A DNA stretch of 64,000 nucleotides from Parvibaculum sp. (lineage in GTDB: Bacteria > Pseudomonadota > Alphaproteobacteria > Parvibaculales > Parvibaculaceae), in assembly GCA_030649335.1 (NCBI GenBank), contig JAUSLL010000057.1, forward strand, positions 1 through 64,000, read 5' to 3'. Under the pieces are notes generated by a model. It saw nothing but the letters and a program-made list of their open reading frames with translations, was not told the DNA's origin and did no database searches. The position numbers were made by a program, and so were the translations under genes. Positions 44,376 through 53,166 of this stretch are shown here, piece after piece. Positions within the stretch are counted from its first letter, which is position 1. Every line of letters starts with the position of its first letter.

Positions 44376-45323
44376 ATGGACCTTCTTTCACGCCCCGGAT
44401 CCAAGACTGCGAGTGATCAGATGCCCGCCGACGAGGCCGCCCTCTATGCGCGCCCCGTCTCGGTACAACGGCCTTTGCGCGCCAAACTGCCTTTTGTCTT
44501 TTCATCGCCCCACAGCGGCCGCACCTATCCCTCCTCTTTCGTCAAAGGCTCCAACCTCGACCCCGTGACGCTGCGCCGGTCGGAAGACTGCTTTGTGGAA
44601 GAGATTTTCGCGGGCGTCGTGGCGCTGGGCGCACCGCTCATTCACGCGCATTTCCCCCGCGCCTATCTGGACGCCAACCGCGAGCCCTATGAGCTTGATC
44701 CGGCCATGTTCGCCGATCCGCTGCCGCCGCATGTCAACACACGCTCGCTGCGCGTGGCCGGCGGGCTTGGCACCATCGCGCGCGTTGTCGCCGACGCCAC
44801 CGAAATTTACCGCGAGCCGCTGGCCTATGCCGAAGCAGAACGCCGGATACGCCTGCTCTATATGCCTTTTCACGATGCTTTGCGCAGCCTCCTTGAAGAT
44901 GCGCACAAGCAATTTGGCGGCGCACTGCTGATCGATTGCCACTCCATGCCCTCGGTCGGCGGACCCGGCGATGATGACATCGGCGCGGACCGTCCCGACA
45001 TCGTGCTGGGCGATCGCTATGGCACCGCCTGCGCGAGCGAGATCACCGAGGAAGCCGAACGCATTCTGAAACGTCTGGGCTACAGCACCACGCGCAACAA
45101 CCCCTACGCGGGCGGTTTCAACACCGAGCATTACGGACGACCGAACCGCGGGTTGCACGCGCTGCAAATCGAGATCAACCGCGGGCTCTATATGGACGAG
45201 GTTCGCCTACAGCGGGGACCGGGCCTGAAACGGCTGCGCGCCGACATGACGAGCTTTGCCGCCGAGATGGGCAAACTCGACATTGTGAGCCTGACAGGCG
45301 CGACACGCGGTGCGGCCTTCTGA
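44376..45323 (+). CDS. N-formylglutamate amidohydrolase family protein (second copy)
   Basis: A 315-residue member of the FGase family, longer than the copy at 13517. Landmarks are FVFSSPHSGRTYPSSF, SEDCFVEEIF, FPRAYLDANREPYELDP, LLIDCHSMPS and GFNTEHYGRPNRGLHALQIEINRGLYMDE. The family cleaves N-formylglutamate to formate and glutamate at the end of one histidine degradation route, but no hut genes are nearby. The ATG at 44376 (MDLLSRPG) is preferred to a TTG ten codons upstream. It is divergent from cpdR, an arrangement common in this group. Confidence 0.87.
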   Translation: MDLLSRPGSKTASDQMPADEAALYARPVSVQRPLRAKLPFVFSSPHSGRTYPSSFVKGSNLDPVTLRRSEDCFVEEIFAGVVALGAPLIHAHFPRAYLDANREPYELDPAMFADPLPPHVNTRSLRVAGGLGTIARVVADATEIYREPLAYAEAERRIRLLYMPFHDALRSLLEDAHKQFGGALLIDCHSMPSVGGPGDDDIGADRPDIVLGDRYGTACASEITEEAERILKRLGYSTTRNNPYAGGFNTEHYGRPNRGLHALQIEINRGLYMDEVRLQRGPGLKRLRADMTSFAAEMGKLDIVSLTGATRGAAF

Positions 45324-45420
45324 AGCCCGAAGCCAACAAATCAGCCGTTTAAGTGCCTTTTAGGCAAAAAGAGGGGCTCATCTTCTTAGGCGAAAGCGGG
45401 GGCCTTTTTGCCTTTCAGGC

Positions 45421-45516
45421 AAAAAAAGGGGCCCCGGAAAAACCGGGGCCCAAGTTTAGGGAGGAAACGCCCAAGAAGGGCTGCTGCATCAGGAGTAAAC
45501 TCAACTAATGCCGCAA
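45421..45516 (-). ncRNA. mmgR: MmgR/alpha-r8-like small regulatory RNA
   Basis: A transcript of about 95 nt is predicted from about 45516 down to the terminator. Stem 1 pairs GCATTAG with CTGATGC around GAG-TTTA-CTC. Stem 2 is GCCC-TTCTT-GGGC. Then GTTT-CCTCCCT-AAAC exposes an anti-Shine-Dalgarno loop, and GGGCCCCGG-TTTTT-CCGGGGCCC with seven T residues ends it (45421-45451). The TTTCCTCCCT core is the ultraconserved element of Sinorhizobium MmgR (alpha-r8), which limits polyhydroxybutyrate and phasins. A consensus promoter lies upstream (CTTGTT-N17-TATATT). The remaining gap, 45551-45789, shows nothing further. Confidence 0.78.
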
Positions 45517-45550
45517 TGCAAAATATACATTGCAGCGCACAAAAAACAAG
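45510..45550 (-). promoter_or_regulatory. Promoter of the MmgR-like RNA with palindromic AniA/PhaR-like operator
   Basis: On the minus strand the -35 CTTGTT (45550-45545) and -10 TATATT (45527-45522) are 17 bases apart. A palindrome GCTGCAATG-N9-CATTGCGGC (45536-45510; eight of nine pairs) is centred on the -10. TGC-rich palindromes of this kind bind PhaR/AniA-type repressors, and AniA is a reported negative regulator of Sinorhizobium mmgR. Occupancy here would block RNA polymerase. Confidence 0.6.
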
Positions 45551-45789
45551 AGAAATTCAAAAGTATTTTTTGCCTAAATAACAGGCAGAATTCATCTAAA
45601 CGCCCAAAATATAACGGGTATCAGCCATCGGCAAAACCGAGTGCGCCGCAGCGAAAACGGCGCCCATATCCGGAATGCCCGCCAGCGCACTGCCCAAACC
45701 CTCAGCAAACCTTCCTTAAGACCCTATGAGCCAGAATGGGCCGGACCGTCCGCAAGGACAGATCTCGGTATTTTCGGGTTTGAGTATTT

Positions 45790-46785
45790 ATGGGGCTTCC
45801 AGCGACACGCGCGACAAACAACAGGGCCGGAGCCGGAAAGCTCCTGACGCTGGTGGCAAGCCTGTGCCTGATCGCACCTGCGGTCTTCGCTTCAACCACG
45901 GACAGCAAGACAAGCACGCCTGAAGTGCCCGCCGCCAAAGTCGCCATGGCCGAGACACCGCTGTCGGTCTGGTCTTTCTGCGAACGCGCAACAGTGGCCA
46001 CAGAAATGGCGCAGCGCCTGCCGCGCGCAATTCTCTTTTCCGTCGCCATGGTGGAATCCGGACGTTACAACAAGGCAACAAAGAAAACGCGGCCCTGGCC
46101 CTGGACGATCAATGCCGAAGGCCAATCCTTTTATTTCAAAACAAAACGCGAAGCCGTTGCCGCTGCACGCCAATTGATGAAAGACGGTGTGCGCAGCTTT
46201 GACGTTGGCTGCATGCAGATCAACATGCGCTATCACCCCAATGCCTTCACCGATCTTGAAGCCGCGTTTGATCCGATCATCAATGTCGCTTACAGCGCCG
46301 AATTTTTGAAACGCTTGCACAGCAAGTCAAATTCCTGGCCCGAAGCAATCGCCGCTTATCACTCGCAAACGAAAACACGCAGCCAGCCCTATTTCGCCCG
46401 CGTCATCGACGTGTGGACCGATCAGCATGAGCGTATTTCCGAACTCGCCCATGTGCTGCGCGAACAAGCCAAGGCGCAGGTCGCACTGCAATTACGCCAC
46501 ACACAGGAAGATCCGATTTACATCGCGCCTGTTGAGGCAGCGCCCGCCGTTGTGACGCCCGTCGTCGCCATGGTGCGTCCCGCCCCGAAGGTGCTCGGCA
46601 CAGATTATGTAAGCCAGGTGCGTGAAGCATCCGGCGGCAACGTCGGATTGCGCTTGTCGATTGCCGATGGTGAATTCTCGACCGGCAATAATATGAGCGC
46701 ACAGATCGCACCGCACGTGATCCCTTCGAGACCCGCCGTGCGCGGCACCGCGACACTGGTCGCAGACGCTTCCCCCACACTCTGA
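45790..46785 (+). CDS. SLT-domain lytic transglycosylase
   Basis: A 331-residue exported murein hydrolase. A signal segment (LLTLVASLCLIAPAVFAS) precedes the SLT domain (about 55-210). The catalytic Glu89 is in AMVESGRYN, followed by the substrate-groove motifs VGCMQINMRYHP and AIAAYHSQTKTRSQPYF. The C-terminal 100 residues are Pro/Ala/Val-rich and low in structure. It cleaves glycan strands of peptidoglycan with 1,6-anhydro product formation. It lies directly upstream of the Pho-box promoter but is not obviously part of that unit. Confidence 0.87.
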   Translation: MGLPATRATNNRAGAGKLLTLVASLCLIAPAVFASTTDSKTSTPEVPAAKVAMAETPLSVWSFCERATVATEMAQRLPRAILFSVAMVESGRYNKATKKTRPWPWTINAEGQSFYFKTKREAVAAARQLMKDGVRSFDVGCMQINMRYHPNAFTDLEAAFDPIINVAYSAEFLKRLHSKSNSWPEAIAAYHSQTKTRSQPYFARVIDVWTDQHERISELAHVLREQAKAQVALQLRHTQEDPIYIAPVEAAPAVVTPVVAMVRPAPKVLGTDYVSQVREASGGNVGLRLSIADGEFSTGNNMSAQIAPHVIPSRPAVRGTATLVADASPTL

Positions 46786-46798
46786 TCCTTCCCGATAC

Positions 46799-46854
46799 GT
46801 GTCATCAAAGCGTCATGCAACTGTCATGACAGCTTGATCAACCGGTCCCTATAT
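46799..46854 (+). promoter_or_regulatory. Pho box (three half-sites) and promoter of plcP-agt
   Basis: GTGTCAT (46799), GCGTCAT (46810) and CTGTCAT (46821) repeat at exactly 11 bases, the spacing of PhoB boxes (CTGTCAT plus four bases). The third overlaps a -35-like ATGACA (46826-46831). A perfect CTATAT -10 follows after 17 bases (46849-46854). This is a textbook layout for PhoB activation under phosphate limitation, 91 bases before plcP. Confidence 0.85.
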
Positions 46855-46944
46855 GGCGACAGGAAGATCAGGTGCACCTTTTTCCGGTGACATCGAAAGA
46901 AGGGTGATGAAGGCCTGATCCGTAGACGCCAGATTCGTAATTGA

Positions 46945-47973
46945 ATGAACGTTGAGGATATGACCGCAGTCGACAATTCGCAGAGTTACTTCGATCCCTC
47001 CCTGTTGCCGGTTTTAACAGACGACAACCTGCCCCCTCTGATGCCGCAAGATACACGCGTGCCCGGCAAGCGCGACAAGGGACGGTTTCTCACCCGCCGC
47101 CCGAACCTCGACCAGCGCCTCACCGGCCCGCGCTCTAAACACCGCACACAGCACCGCACGCTTTTCCTCTCCGACATCCATCTCGGCACACCGGGCTGCA
47201 AAGCCGAACTGCTGCTCGACTTCCTGCGCAACAATGATGCTGAAACTATCTATCTCGTCGGCGACATCATCGACGGCTGGCGGTTGAAACGCTCGTGGTA
47301 CTGGTCCGCCGCCCACAATGCGGTGGTGCAGGAACTGCTGCGCAAGGCGCGCAAAGGCGCCACCGTCATCTATGTCCCCGGCAATCACGACGAAGCCTTG
47401 CGCGACTACACCGGCCTCAACTTCGGCGGTGTCGATGTGATCAACGAGACGATCCACGAAACAGCCGACGGGCGGCGCTTCCTCGTCATTCACGGTGACC
47501 AGTTCGATGGTGTCGTCAAATATGCCAAATGGCTCGCCCATCTCGGCGACCGCGCCTATGAGCTGGCGCTTCTGATGAACAACTGGCTGCACGATATCCG
47601 CCGCGCCTTCGGCCTGAGCTACTGGTCGCTGTCATCATGGCTCAAGCACAAAGTCAAAAACGCGGTCGAGTTCATATCAAGCTATGAAGTCGCGCTCGCC
47701 CGTGAAGCCCGCGAGCGCGGCGTTGACGGCGTTATCTGCGGGCACATCCACCACGCCGAAATGCGTGAGATCGACGGTGTGCTCTACTGCAACGACGGCG
47801 ACTGGGTGGAAAGCTGCACGGCACTCGCCGAAGACAAATCCGGCCGGCTCACCATCATCGAATGGCGACACTTCTCGTGGGAGCAGGCCGGTTATATCGC
47901 GCCCGCCGAAATGGAAGCCGATGACGCCCCCGATCTAGTACCCGCTTACATGAATGCGCTGAGCGCGGCATGA
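46945..47973 (+). CDS. plcP: PlcP-type phospholipase C (LpxH-like metallophosphoesterase)
   Basis: A 342-residue calcineurin-like phosphoesterase. The metal motifs are SDIHLG (Asp77, His79), GDIIDGW (Asp107), GNHDE (Asn147, His148), HGDQFD and CGHIHHAEM. It is often annotated UDP-2,3-diacylglucosamine hydrolase. In Sinorhizobium and marine heterotrophs this branch with a downstream glycosyltransferase is PlcP, which degrades phospholipids to diacylglycerol during phosphate starvation. The Pho box upstream and four-base overlap with the glycosyltransferase support PlcP over LpxH. The start could instead be ATG 46960; neither has a clear ribosome site. Confidence 0.85.
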   Translation: MNVEDMTAVDNSQSYFDPSLLPVLTDDNLPPLMPQDTRVPGKRDKGRFLTRRPNLDQRLTGPRSKHRTQHRTLFLSDIHLGTPGCKAELLLDFLRNNDAETIYLVGDIIDGWRLKRSWYWSAAHNAVVQELLRKARKGATVIYVPGNHDEALRDYTGLNFGGVDVINETIHETADGRRFLVIHGDQFDGVVKYAKWLAHLGDRAYELALLMNNWLHDIRRAFGLSYWSLSSWLKHKVKNAVEFISSYEVALAREARERGVDGVICGHIHHAEMREIDGVLYCNDGDWVESCTALAEDKSGRLTIIEWRHFSWEQAGYIAPAEMEADDAPDLVPAYMNALSAA

Positions 47974-49142
47974 AGTTTCGCCGCAGAGCCAGCGCTGATA
48001 CGGCCATCGGCAGCTCGGAACAAAGATTGCGCATTGTCATTGTGTCGGACGCCGCCGAACCGCAGGTGAACGGCGTCGTGCGCACACTGGGTGAACTCAA
48101 ATCGCAATTGATGAGCCTCGGGCATGAGGTGGTGTCGGTGACGCCTGATCTTTTCGTCACCGTGCCGATGCCCACCTACAAAGAAATCCGCCTCGCGCTT
48201 TTCCCCGGCCGCCGCATGGCACGCATCATCAAAGCGACGGACCCGCATGCGATCCACATTGCCACCGAAGGGCCGCTGGGCCTCGCCGCGCGGCGCTATT
48301 GCCTGCGCCACAAAGTTCCCTTCTCGACATCGTTCCATACGCGCTTTGGCGAGTATCTTTATGCGCGCACCGGCTTTCCGCTCAAATGGTCCTATGCCTT
48401 CCTGCGCTGGTTCCACAACCGCGCTTCGACCATCATGGTCGCCACCGCCTCATTGCAGCGCGAGTTGCGCGAGCGCGGGTTCGGCAATCCCTCGATCTGG
48501 TCGCGCGGTGTGGACACGGAATTATTCCGCCCCCGCCCCGACCTGCAAGGCCCGCATCCGCTGGGACTTGCACGTCCCGTCTATCTCTATGTCGGACGTG
48601 TCGCTGTTGAAAAAAACATCGAAGCCTTTCTCGATGCGGATTTGCCGGGCAGCAAGATCGTCGTGGGCGAAGGCCCGCGCCTTGACCATCTCCGCAACAC
48701 CTATCCCGACACGCTTTTTACCGGCGCATTATTCGGCGAGGCACTGGCCGAAGCCTATGCCGCTGCCGACTGCTTCGTCTTTCCAAGCCGCACCGACACA
48801 TTCGGCCTTGTGCTCATCGAAGCACTGGCCACGGGCACGCCTGTCGCCGCCTATCCGGTGCAGGGACCTCTTGATGTCATCGGCGACCATCCGGCAGGAG
48901 CACTCGACGAAGACATCGAAGTCGCAGCCCGCCGCGCACTGACCATTCCCCGCGAGACGGCCCGCGCCTTTGCCCTGACCTTTTCCTGGGAAGCCTGCAC
49001 CAGGCAGTTCATTGCCAATCTGGCGCTGGAGGACCGGCCGGAGGCAGCAACGCCGACGACAGTCGTAAGCGGCCCCGCGCGAGCGCTGAGCGACGATGTG
49101 ACGCTGCCCCGACGCGCGTTAAGACAAAATCTGCCCGCTTGA
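47970..49142 (+). CDS. agt: GT4-family glycosyltransferase for phosphorus-free glycolipids (Agt-like)
   Basis: A 390-residue GT-B fold glycosyltransferase. The N-domain contains VIVSDAAEPQVNGVVRTLGEL, TPDLFVTVPMPTYKEIRL and HIATEGPLGLAARRYC. The nucleotide-sugar domain has LYVGRVAVEKNIEAFL, FPSRTDTFGLVLIEALATG and the E-x7-E pattern of family GT4. Agrobacterium Agt uses diacylglycerol and UDP-sugars to make mono- and glucuronosyl-diacylglycerol. Coupling to plcP by ATGA overlap means the diacylglycerol it releases is likely the acceptor. The last 40 residues are low complexity. Confidence 0.83.
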   Translation: MKFRRRASADTAIGSSEQRLRIVIVSDAAEPQVNGVVRTLGELKSQLMSLGHEVVSVTPDLFVTVPMPTYKEIRLALFPGRRMARIIKATDPHAIHIATEGPLGLAARRYCLRHKVPFSTSFHTRFGEYLYARTGFPLKWSYAFLRWFHNRASTIMVATASLQRELRERGFGNPSIWSRGVDTELFRPRPDLQGPHPLGLARPVYLYVGRVAVEKNIEAFLDADLPGSKIVVGEGPRLDHLRNTYPDTLFTGALFGEALAEAYAAADCFVFPSRTDTFGLVLIEALATGTPVAAYPVQGPLDVIGDHPAGALDEDIEVAARRALTIPRETARAFALTFSWEACTRQFIANLALEDRPEAATPTTVVSGPARALSDDVTLPRRALRQNLPA

Positions 49143-49337
49143 GGCCGATCCCTGTGGCCAAAACGTCAACATTAACCCTTTGCGGGGCTTCATAAGGCCA
49201 TTTGACGGGTCTACAGGCTCCATCAGACGAAGGCAGCGCTTGTAGCAAACCCTTTTCCCGATATATAAGGCGCGCAGATTGGCCGCTTTTGCGCGTGATT
49301 TCCCGTGCTGCAGGCCCACATGACCCCGGCGGAAAAT

Positions 49338-51191
49338 ATGGCACTTCGTAATATCGCGATCATCGCTCACGTTGACCATGGGAAAACGACCCTGGTTGAC
49401 CAACTCCTGAAGCAGTCAGGCACGTTCCGAGAGAACCAGCAGGTTCAGGAACGCGTCATGGACTCCAATGATCTGGAGCGAGAACGCGGCATCACCATTC
49501 TTGCCAAGCCGACAAGCGTTGACTGGGTGGACGGCGACGGCGTGCACACACGCATCAACATCATCGACACACCCGGCCATGCCGACTTCGGCGGCGAAGT
49601 CGAACGCATCCTCTCGATGGTCGATGGCGTCGTGCTGCTGGTTGACGCCGCTGAAGGCCCGATGCCCCAGACGAAATTCGTGACGTCGAAAGCTCTCGCC
49701 CTTGGCCTGCGCCCCATCGTGCTCATCAACAAGGTTGACCGTCCAGACGGTCGCCCCGACGAAGTGCATATCGAAGTCTTCGATCTCTTCGCAGCCCTGG
49801 GCGCGACAGACGAACAGCTCGATTTCCCGGTTATCTACGCCGCCGCCCGTCAGGGTTGGGCATGCGAAGACCTGAACGCACCCGACGCCAAAGACAACGG
49901 CTTGAAGGTTCTGTTCAACAAGGTCGTCTCATACTTTGAAGAACCCACAGCCTTGAACGACGGCTCGCAGGACGAACCTTTCGCCATGCTCGTCACGACC
50001 ATCGAAAACGACCCTTATCTCGGCCGTATTCTGACCGGCAAGATCGAAAAGGGCATCGCGCGCGCCAATACCTCTGTGCAGGTTCTGCGCAAGGGTGACG
50101 GCGTGGTCGAAAAAGGCCGCATGAGCAAAGTGCTGGCCTATCGCGGCATCCAGCGCGTCCCCGTTGACGAAGCCCTGGCAGGCGACATCGTTGCCATCGC
50201 CGGTCTGACGCTCGGCACCGTTGCCGACACGATCTGCGACGCCTCGGTCACTGAACCATTGAAGGCCCTGCCGATCGATCCGCCGACACTCTCGATCACC
50301 GTTTCGATCAATGACAGCCCGCTGGCCGGCCGCGAAGGCTCCAAAGTTCAGTCGCGCGTCATCCGTGACCGCCTGATGCGCGAAGCTGAAAGCAATGTCG
50401 CCATCCGCGTGTCGGACAGCGAACAGGGCGACGCCTTCGACGTGGCCGGTCGTGGCGAATTGCAGCTCGGCGTGCTTATCGAAACCATGCGCCGCGACGG
50501 CTTTGAACTCGGCATCTCGCGCCCGCGCGTGCTCTTCACCGAAGACGAAAACGGCAAACGCCTTGAGCCCATTGAAGAAGCCACCATCGACGTGGACGAT
50601 GAATACTCCGGCGTCGTTATCGAAAAGATGGCCGCCCGCAAAGGCGAAATGGTCGATATGCGCCCGACAGGTGCCGGCAAGACGCGCATCATCTTCCATT
50701 GCCCGTCACGCGGCCTGATCGGCTATCACGGCGAATTCCTGACCGACACGCGCGGCACAGGCGTCATGAACCGTATCTTCAAGGCTTACGAACCCTTCCG
50801 TGGCGAAATCGAAGGTCGCCGCAATGGCGTGCTGATTTCGACAGCCGACGGCGACGCGGTGCCCTACGGTCTGTGGTACATCGAAGAACGCGGCACGCTG
50901 TTCATCAACCCCGGCGAAAAAGTCTACAAGGGCATGATCATCGGCGAAAATGCCCGCCCTGATGACCTTGAAGTGAACCCGCTGCGCGCCAAGCAGCTGA
51001 CGAACATTCGTACCACGTCGAAAGACGAAGCCGTGCGCCTGACGCCGCCGCGCCCGCTGACGCTGGAACAGGCCATTGCCTACATCGGACCCGATGAACT
51101 CGTCGAAGTGACGCCCAAGTCGATCCGCCTGCGCAAGCGGTATCTCGATCCGAACGATCGTAAGAAATACGCCCGCGCACTCGCCGGCTAA
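49338..51191 (+). CDS. typA: Ribosome-associated GTPase TypA/BipA
   Basis: A 617-residue translational GTPase that helps 50S assembly and stress adaptation. [24 protein letters not shown] contains G1; [19 protein letters not shown] and [10 protein letters not shown] are G2-G4. EF-G-like domains II, III and V follow, then the BipA-specific C-terminal domain ending [19 protein letters not shown]. The ATG at 49338 is the family start; the frame extends 11 codons upstream. A TATATAAG-like -10 lies near 49260, and a perfect-stem terminator follows the gene. Confidence 0.95.
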   Translation: MALRNIAIIAHVDHGKTTLVDQLLKQSGTFRENQQVQERVMDSNDLERERGITILAKPTSVDWVDGDGVHTRINIIDTPGHADFGGEVERILSMVDGVVLLVDAAEGPMPQTKFVTSKALALGLRPIVLINKVDRPDGRPDEVHIEVFDLFAALGATDEQLDFPVIYAAARQGWACEDLNAPDAKDNGLKVLFNKVVSYFEEPTALNDGSQDEPFAMLVTTIENDPYLGRILTGKIEKGIARANTSVQVLRKGDGVVEKGRMSKVLAYRGIQRVPVDEALAGDIVAIAGLTLGTVADTICDASVTEPLKALPIDPPTLSITVSINDSPLAGREGSKVQSRVIRDRLMREAESNVAIRVSDSEQGDAFDVAGRGELQLGVLIETMRRDGFELGISRPRVLFTEDENGKRLEPIEEATIDVDDEYSGVVIEKMAARKGEMVDMRPTGAGKTRIIFHCPSRGLIGYHGEFLTDTRGTGVMNRIFKAYEPFRGEIEGRRNGVLISTADGDAVPYGLWYIEERGTLFINPGEKVYKGMIIGENARPDDLEVNPLRAKQLTNIRTTSKDEAVRLTPPRPLTLEQAIAYIGPDELVEVTPKSIRLRKRYLDPNDRKKYARALAG

Positions 51192-51213
51192 CACTTACGA
51201 AACCGACTTTTGG

Positions 51214-51243
51214 AAATGGCCGCGTCTGACGCGGCCATTTCTC
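51214..51243 (+). terminator. Terminator after typA
   Basis: AAATGGCCGCGT-CTG-ACGCGGCCATTT is a 12-base-pair perfect stem, beginning 22 bases after the typA stop. The stem's own T residues and CTCGTTT follow. Confidence 0.8.
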
Positions 51244-51309
51244 GTTTCAGATGGTTGTGTCGTTCATCGCCCGATGCCACTCTCAATAAAAGCATTGAGG
51301 GAGAACAAC

Positions 51310-52314
51310 ATGCCGTGGGATGAAAAGTGGCTCGGTCTGGTGACCGAGGAAATCATCGAGCCTGATCTGCCGATCATTGATCCGCACCACCATCTATGGG
51401 ACTTCCCCGGCTCGCGCTACATGCTCGACGAACTCGACGCTGACACAGACAGCGGCCACAACATCCGCGCCACCGTCTTTGTTGAATGCACCTCCATGTA
51501 CCGCGCTGACGGGCCGGAACATCTGAAACCCGTGGGCGAAACCGAATTTGTGAACGGTATCGCCGCGCAATCGGCAAGCGGCCTTTATGGCGAGATGCGG
51601 GCCTGCAAGGGCATCGTCGGTTTTGCCGACCTCGCACTTGGTGCCGCCGTGGAAGAAGTGCTGGAAGCCCATATCATCGCCGCACCCGACCGCTTTCGCG
51701 GTATCCGCCACGCCAATGCCTTTGACGATAGCGACGACATCCGCCCGAGCCACACCAACCCGCCCAAGGGCCTTTTCGGCCACGCCAACTTCCGTGAGGG
51801 ATTTGCCAAGCTCGCCAATTACGGCCTGAGCTTCGATGTCTGGACCTTTCATCACCAGATCCACGAGACGACAGCACTGGCACGTGCCTTTCCGGAAACA
51901 ACATTCATCCTCGACCATTTCGGCGGCCCGCTGGGCGTCGGCCCGCATGAGGGCAAACGCGCTGAAATTTTTGCACAATGGATGAAGGACATTGTCGATC
52001 TGTCGGAATGCGAAAATGTGGTCGCGAAAATCGGCGGCGTCAACATGGCCGTCAACGGCTTTGACTGGCACAAGCGCGCGCTTCCGCCGACATCGGATGA
52101 GCTGGTGGCCGCGACGGGCGACTATTACCTGCACACGATTGACGCCTTCGGACCGGACCGCTGCATGTTTGAAAGCAACTTCCCCGTGGACAAGCAATCC
52201 TGCTCCTATGCTGTCCTGTGGAACGCTTTCAAGAAGATCGCGCACGGCTTCAACGCCGAGGAAAAAGCCGCCATGTTCCACGATGTCGCCCAACGGGTTT
52301 ACCGGCTGGACTAG
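51310..52314 (+). CDS. Amidohydrolase-2 family metal-dependent hydrolase
   Basis: A 334-residue TIM-barrel amidohydrolase. The metal-binding start DPHHHLWDFPGSRYMLDEL is at residues 24-42, with TVFVECTSMYRADGP, GIRHANAFDD, TFILDHFGGPLGVGP and the C-terminal MFESNFPVDK loop. Relatives hydrolyse lactones such as pyrone dicarboxylate or sugar lactones, or decarboxylate aromatic acids. The exact substrate is unknown. The ATG at 51310 follows AGGGAG; the 12-codon extension upstream is not conserved in appearance. hisN follows by 48 bases. Confidence 0.85.
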   Translation: MPWDEKWLGLVTEEIIEPDLPIIDPHHHLWDFPGSRYMLDELDADTDSGHNIRATVFVECTSMYRADGPEHLKPVGETEFVNGIAAQSASGLYGEMRACKGIVGFADLALGAAVEEVLEAHIIAAPDRFRGIRHANAFDDSDDIRPSHTNPPKGLFGHANFREGFAKLANYGLSFDVWTFHHQIHETTALARAFPETTFILDHFGGPLGVGPHEGKRAEIFAQWMKDIVDLSECENVVAKIGGVNMAVNGFDWHKRALPPTSDELVAATGDYYLHTIDAFGPDRCMFESNFPVDKQSCSYAVLWNAFKKIAHGFNAEEKAAMFHDVAQRVYRLD

Positions 52315-52362
52315 GGCGCGCGCCACAGCCATGATGCGCGCCTTCACACAAGCGAGAGTGCC

Positions 52363-53166
52363 ATGCTGAGCCCTGCCGAAATCGACGACCTGACCGCCTT
52401 TGCCCACAGACTGGCGGACGCTGCAGCAGAGGTGACGCTGCCGCATTTCCGCTCGGGCATTGCGGTCGATAATAAACGCGGCGATTTCAAATTCGACCCG
52501 GTGACAGCGGCGGACCGCGACGCAGAAGCCGCCATCCGCGCGCTCATCAACGCGGAATATCCAAGTCACGGCATCTATGGCGAGGAACATGGCCGCGAAA
52601 AGGGCTCAAGCGAGAACTATTGGGTGATCGACCCTATCGACGGCACGCGCTCGTTCATTGCCGGCGTGCCGCTCTGGGGCACGCTGATTGCGCTCAACGA
52701 TGGCACAAAGCCCGTTGTCGGCATGATGGACCAGCCCTATATCGGCGAACGCTTCATCGGTCGTCCGGGCGGCTCGGAGCTCGTGACCCGCTTTGGCCGC
52801 AGCACGCTCAAAACAAGCGCCTGCACGACGCTTGAGGATGCCATTCTCGGCAATACCGATCCGGCTATGTTCCGCATCGACGCAGAGAAAGCGGCTTTCC
52901 GCGAAGTCAGCCAGAAAATCAAACTCCGTCGCTTCGGCGGTGATTGCTATTTCTATGCGCTGCTGGCGGCGGGCACGATTGATCTCGTGATCGAATCCTC
53001 GCTCCAGCCCTATGACATTCAGGCCATGATCCCGATCATTGAAAACGCGGGCGGCGTGGTCACGAGCTGGACAGGGGCCGACCCGCAGATGGGCGGCAAT
53101 GTCGTGGCCGCCGCGACACCGGAGCTGCACGCCGCTGCACTCGCCATTTTGAAACCTGCCACCTAG
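52363..53166 (+). CDS. hisN: Histidinol-phosphatase, inositol-monophosphatase family
   Basis: A 267-residue IMPase-fold phosphatase. Metal and phosphate motifs are IYGEEHG and WVIDPIDGTRSFI. The second motif is GGDCYFYALLAAGTIDLVIE with QPYDIQAMIPIIENAGG, which is the HisN pattern, not WDxAAG of inositol monophosphatase or CysQ. It would dephosphorylate histidinol phosphate in histidine synthesis. The other his genes are not here. Its stop overlaps the convergent hydrolase by four bases. Confidence 0.85.
   Translation: MLSPAEIDDLTAFAHRLADAAAEVTLPHFRSGIAVDNKRGDFKFDPVTAADRDAEAAIRALINAEYPSHGIYGEEHGREKGSSENYWVIDPIDGTRSFIAGVPLWGTLIALNDGTKPVVGMMDQPYIGERFIGRPGGSELVTRFGRSTLKTSACTTLEDAILGNTDPAMFRIDAEKAAFREVSQKIKLRRFGGDCYFYALLAAGTIDLVIESSLQPYDIQAMIPIIENAGGVVTSWTGADPQMGGNVVAAATPELHAAALAILKPAT

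Noticed and set aside
45350-45420. GCCT...AGGC mini-hairpins with A- and T-runs after the second amidohydrolase gene
   Set aside because: They may help end the plus-strand transcript, but stems are only four to nine bases and the order of stem and T-run is not clean, so no separate terminator is called.
45702-46049. A 115-codon minus-strand frame upstream of the small RNA
   Set aside because: It overlaps the signal peptide and start of the lytic transglycosylase and is Arg/Ser-rich like other shadows; it is not a source for the small RNA terminator.
49929-50699. A 256-codon frame antisense to typA
   Set aside because: It lies wholly inside typA, without homology-like motifs.
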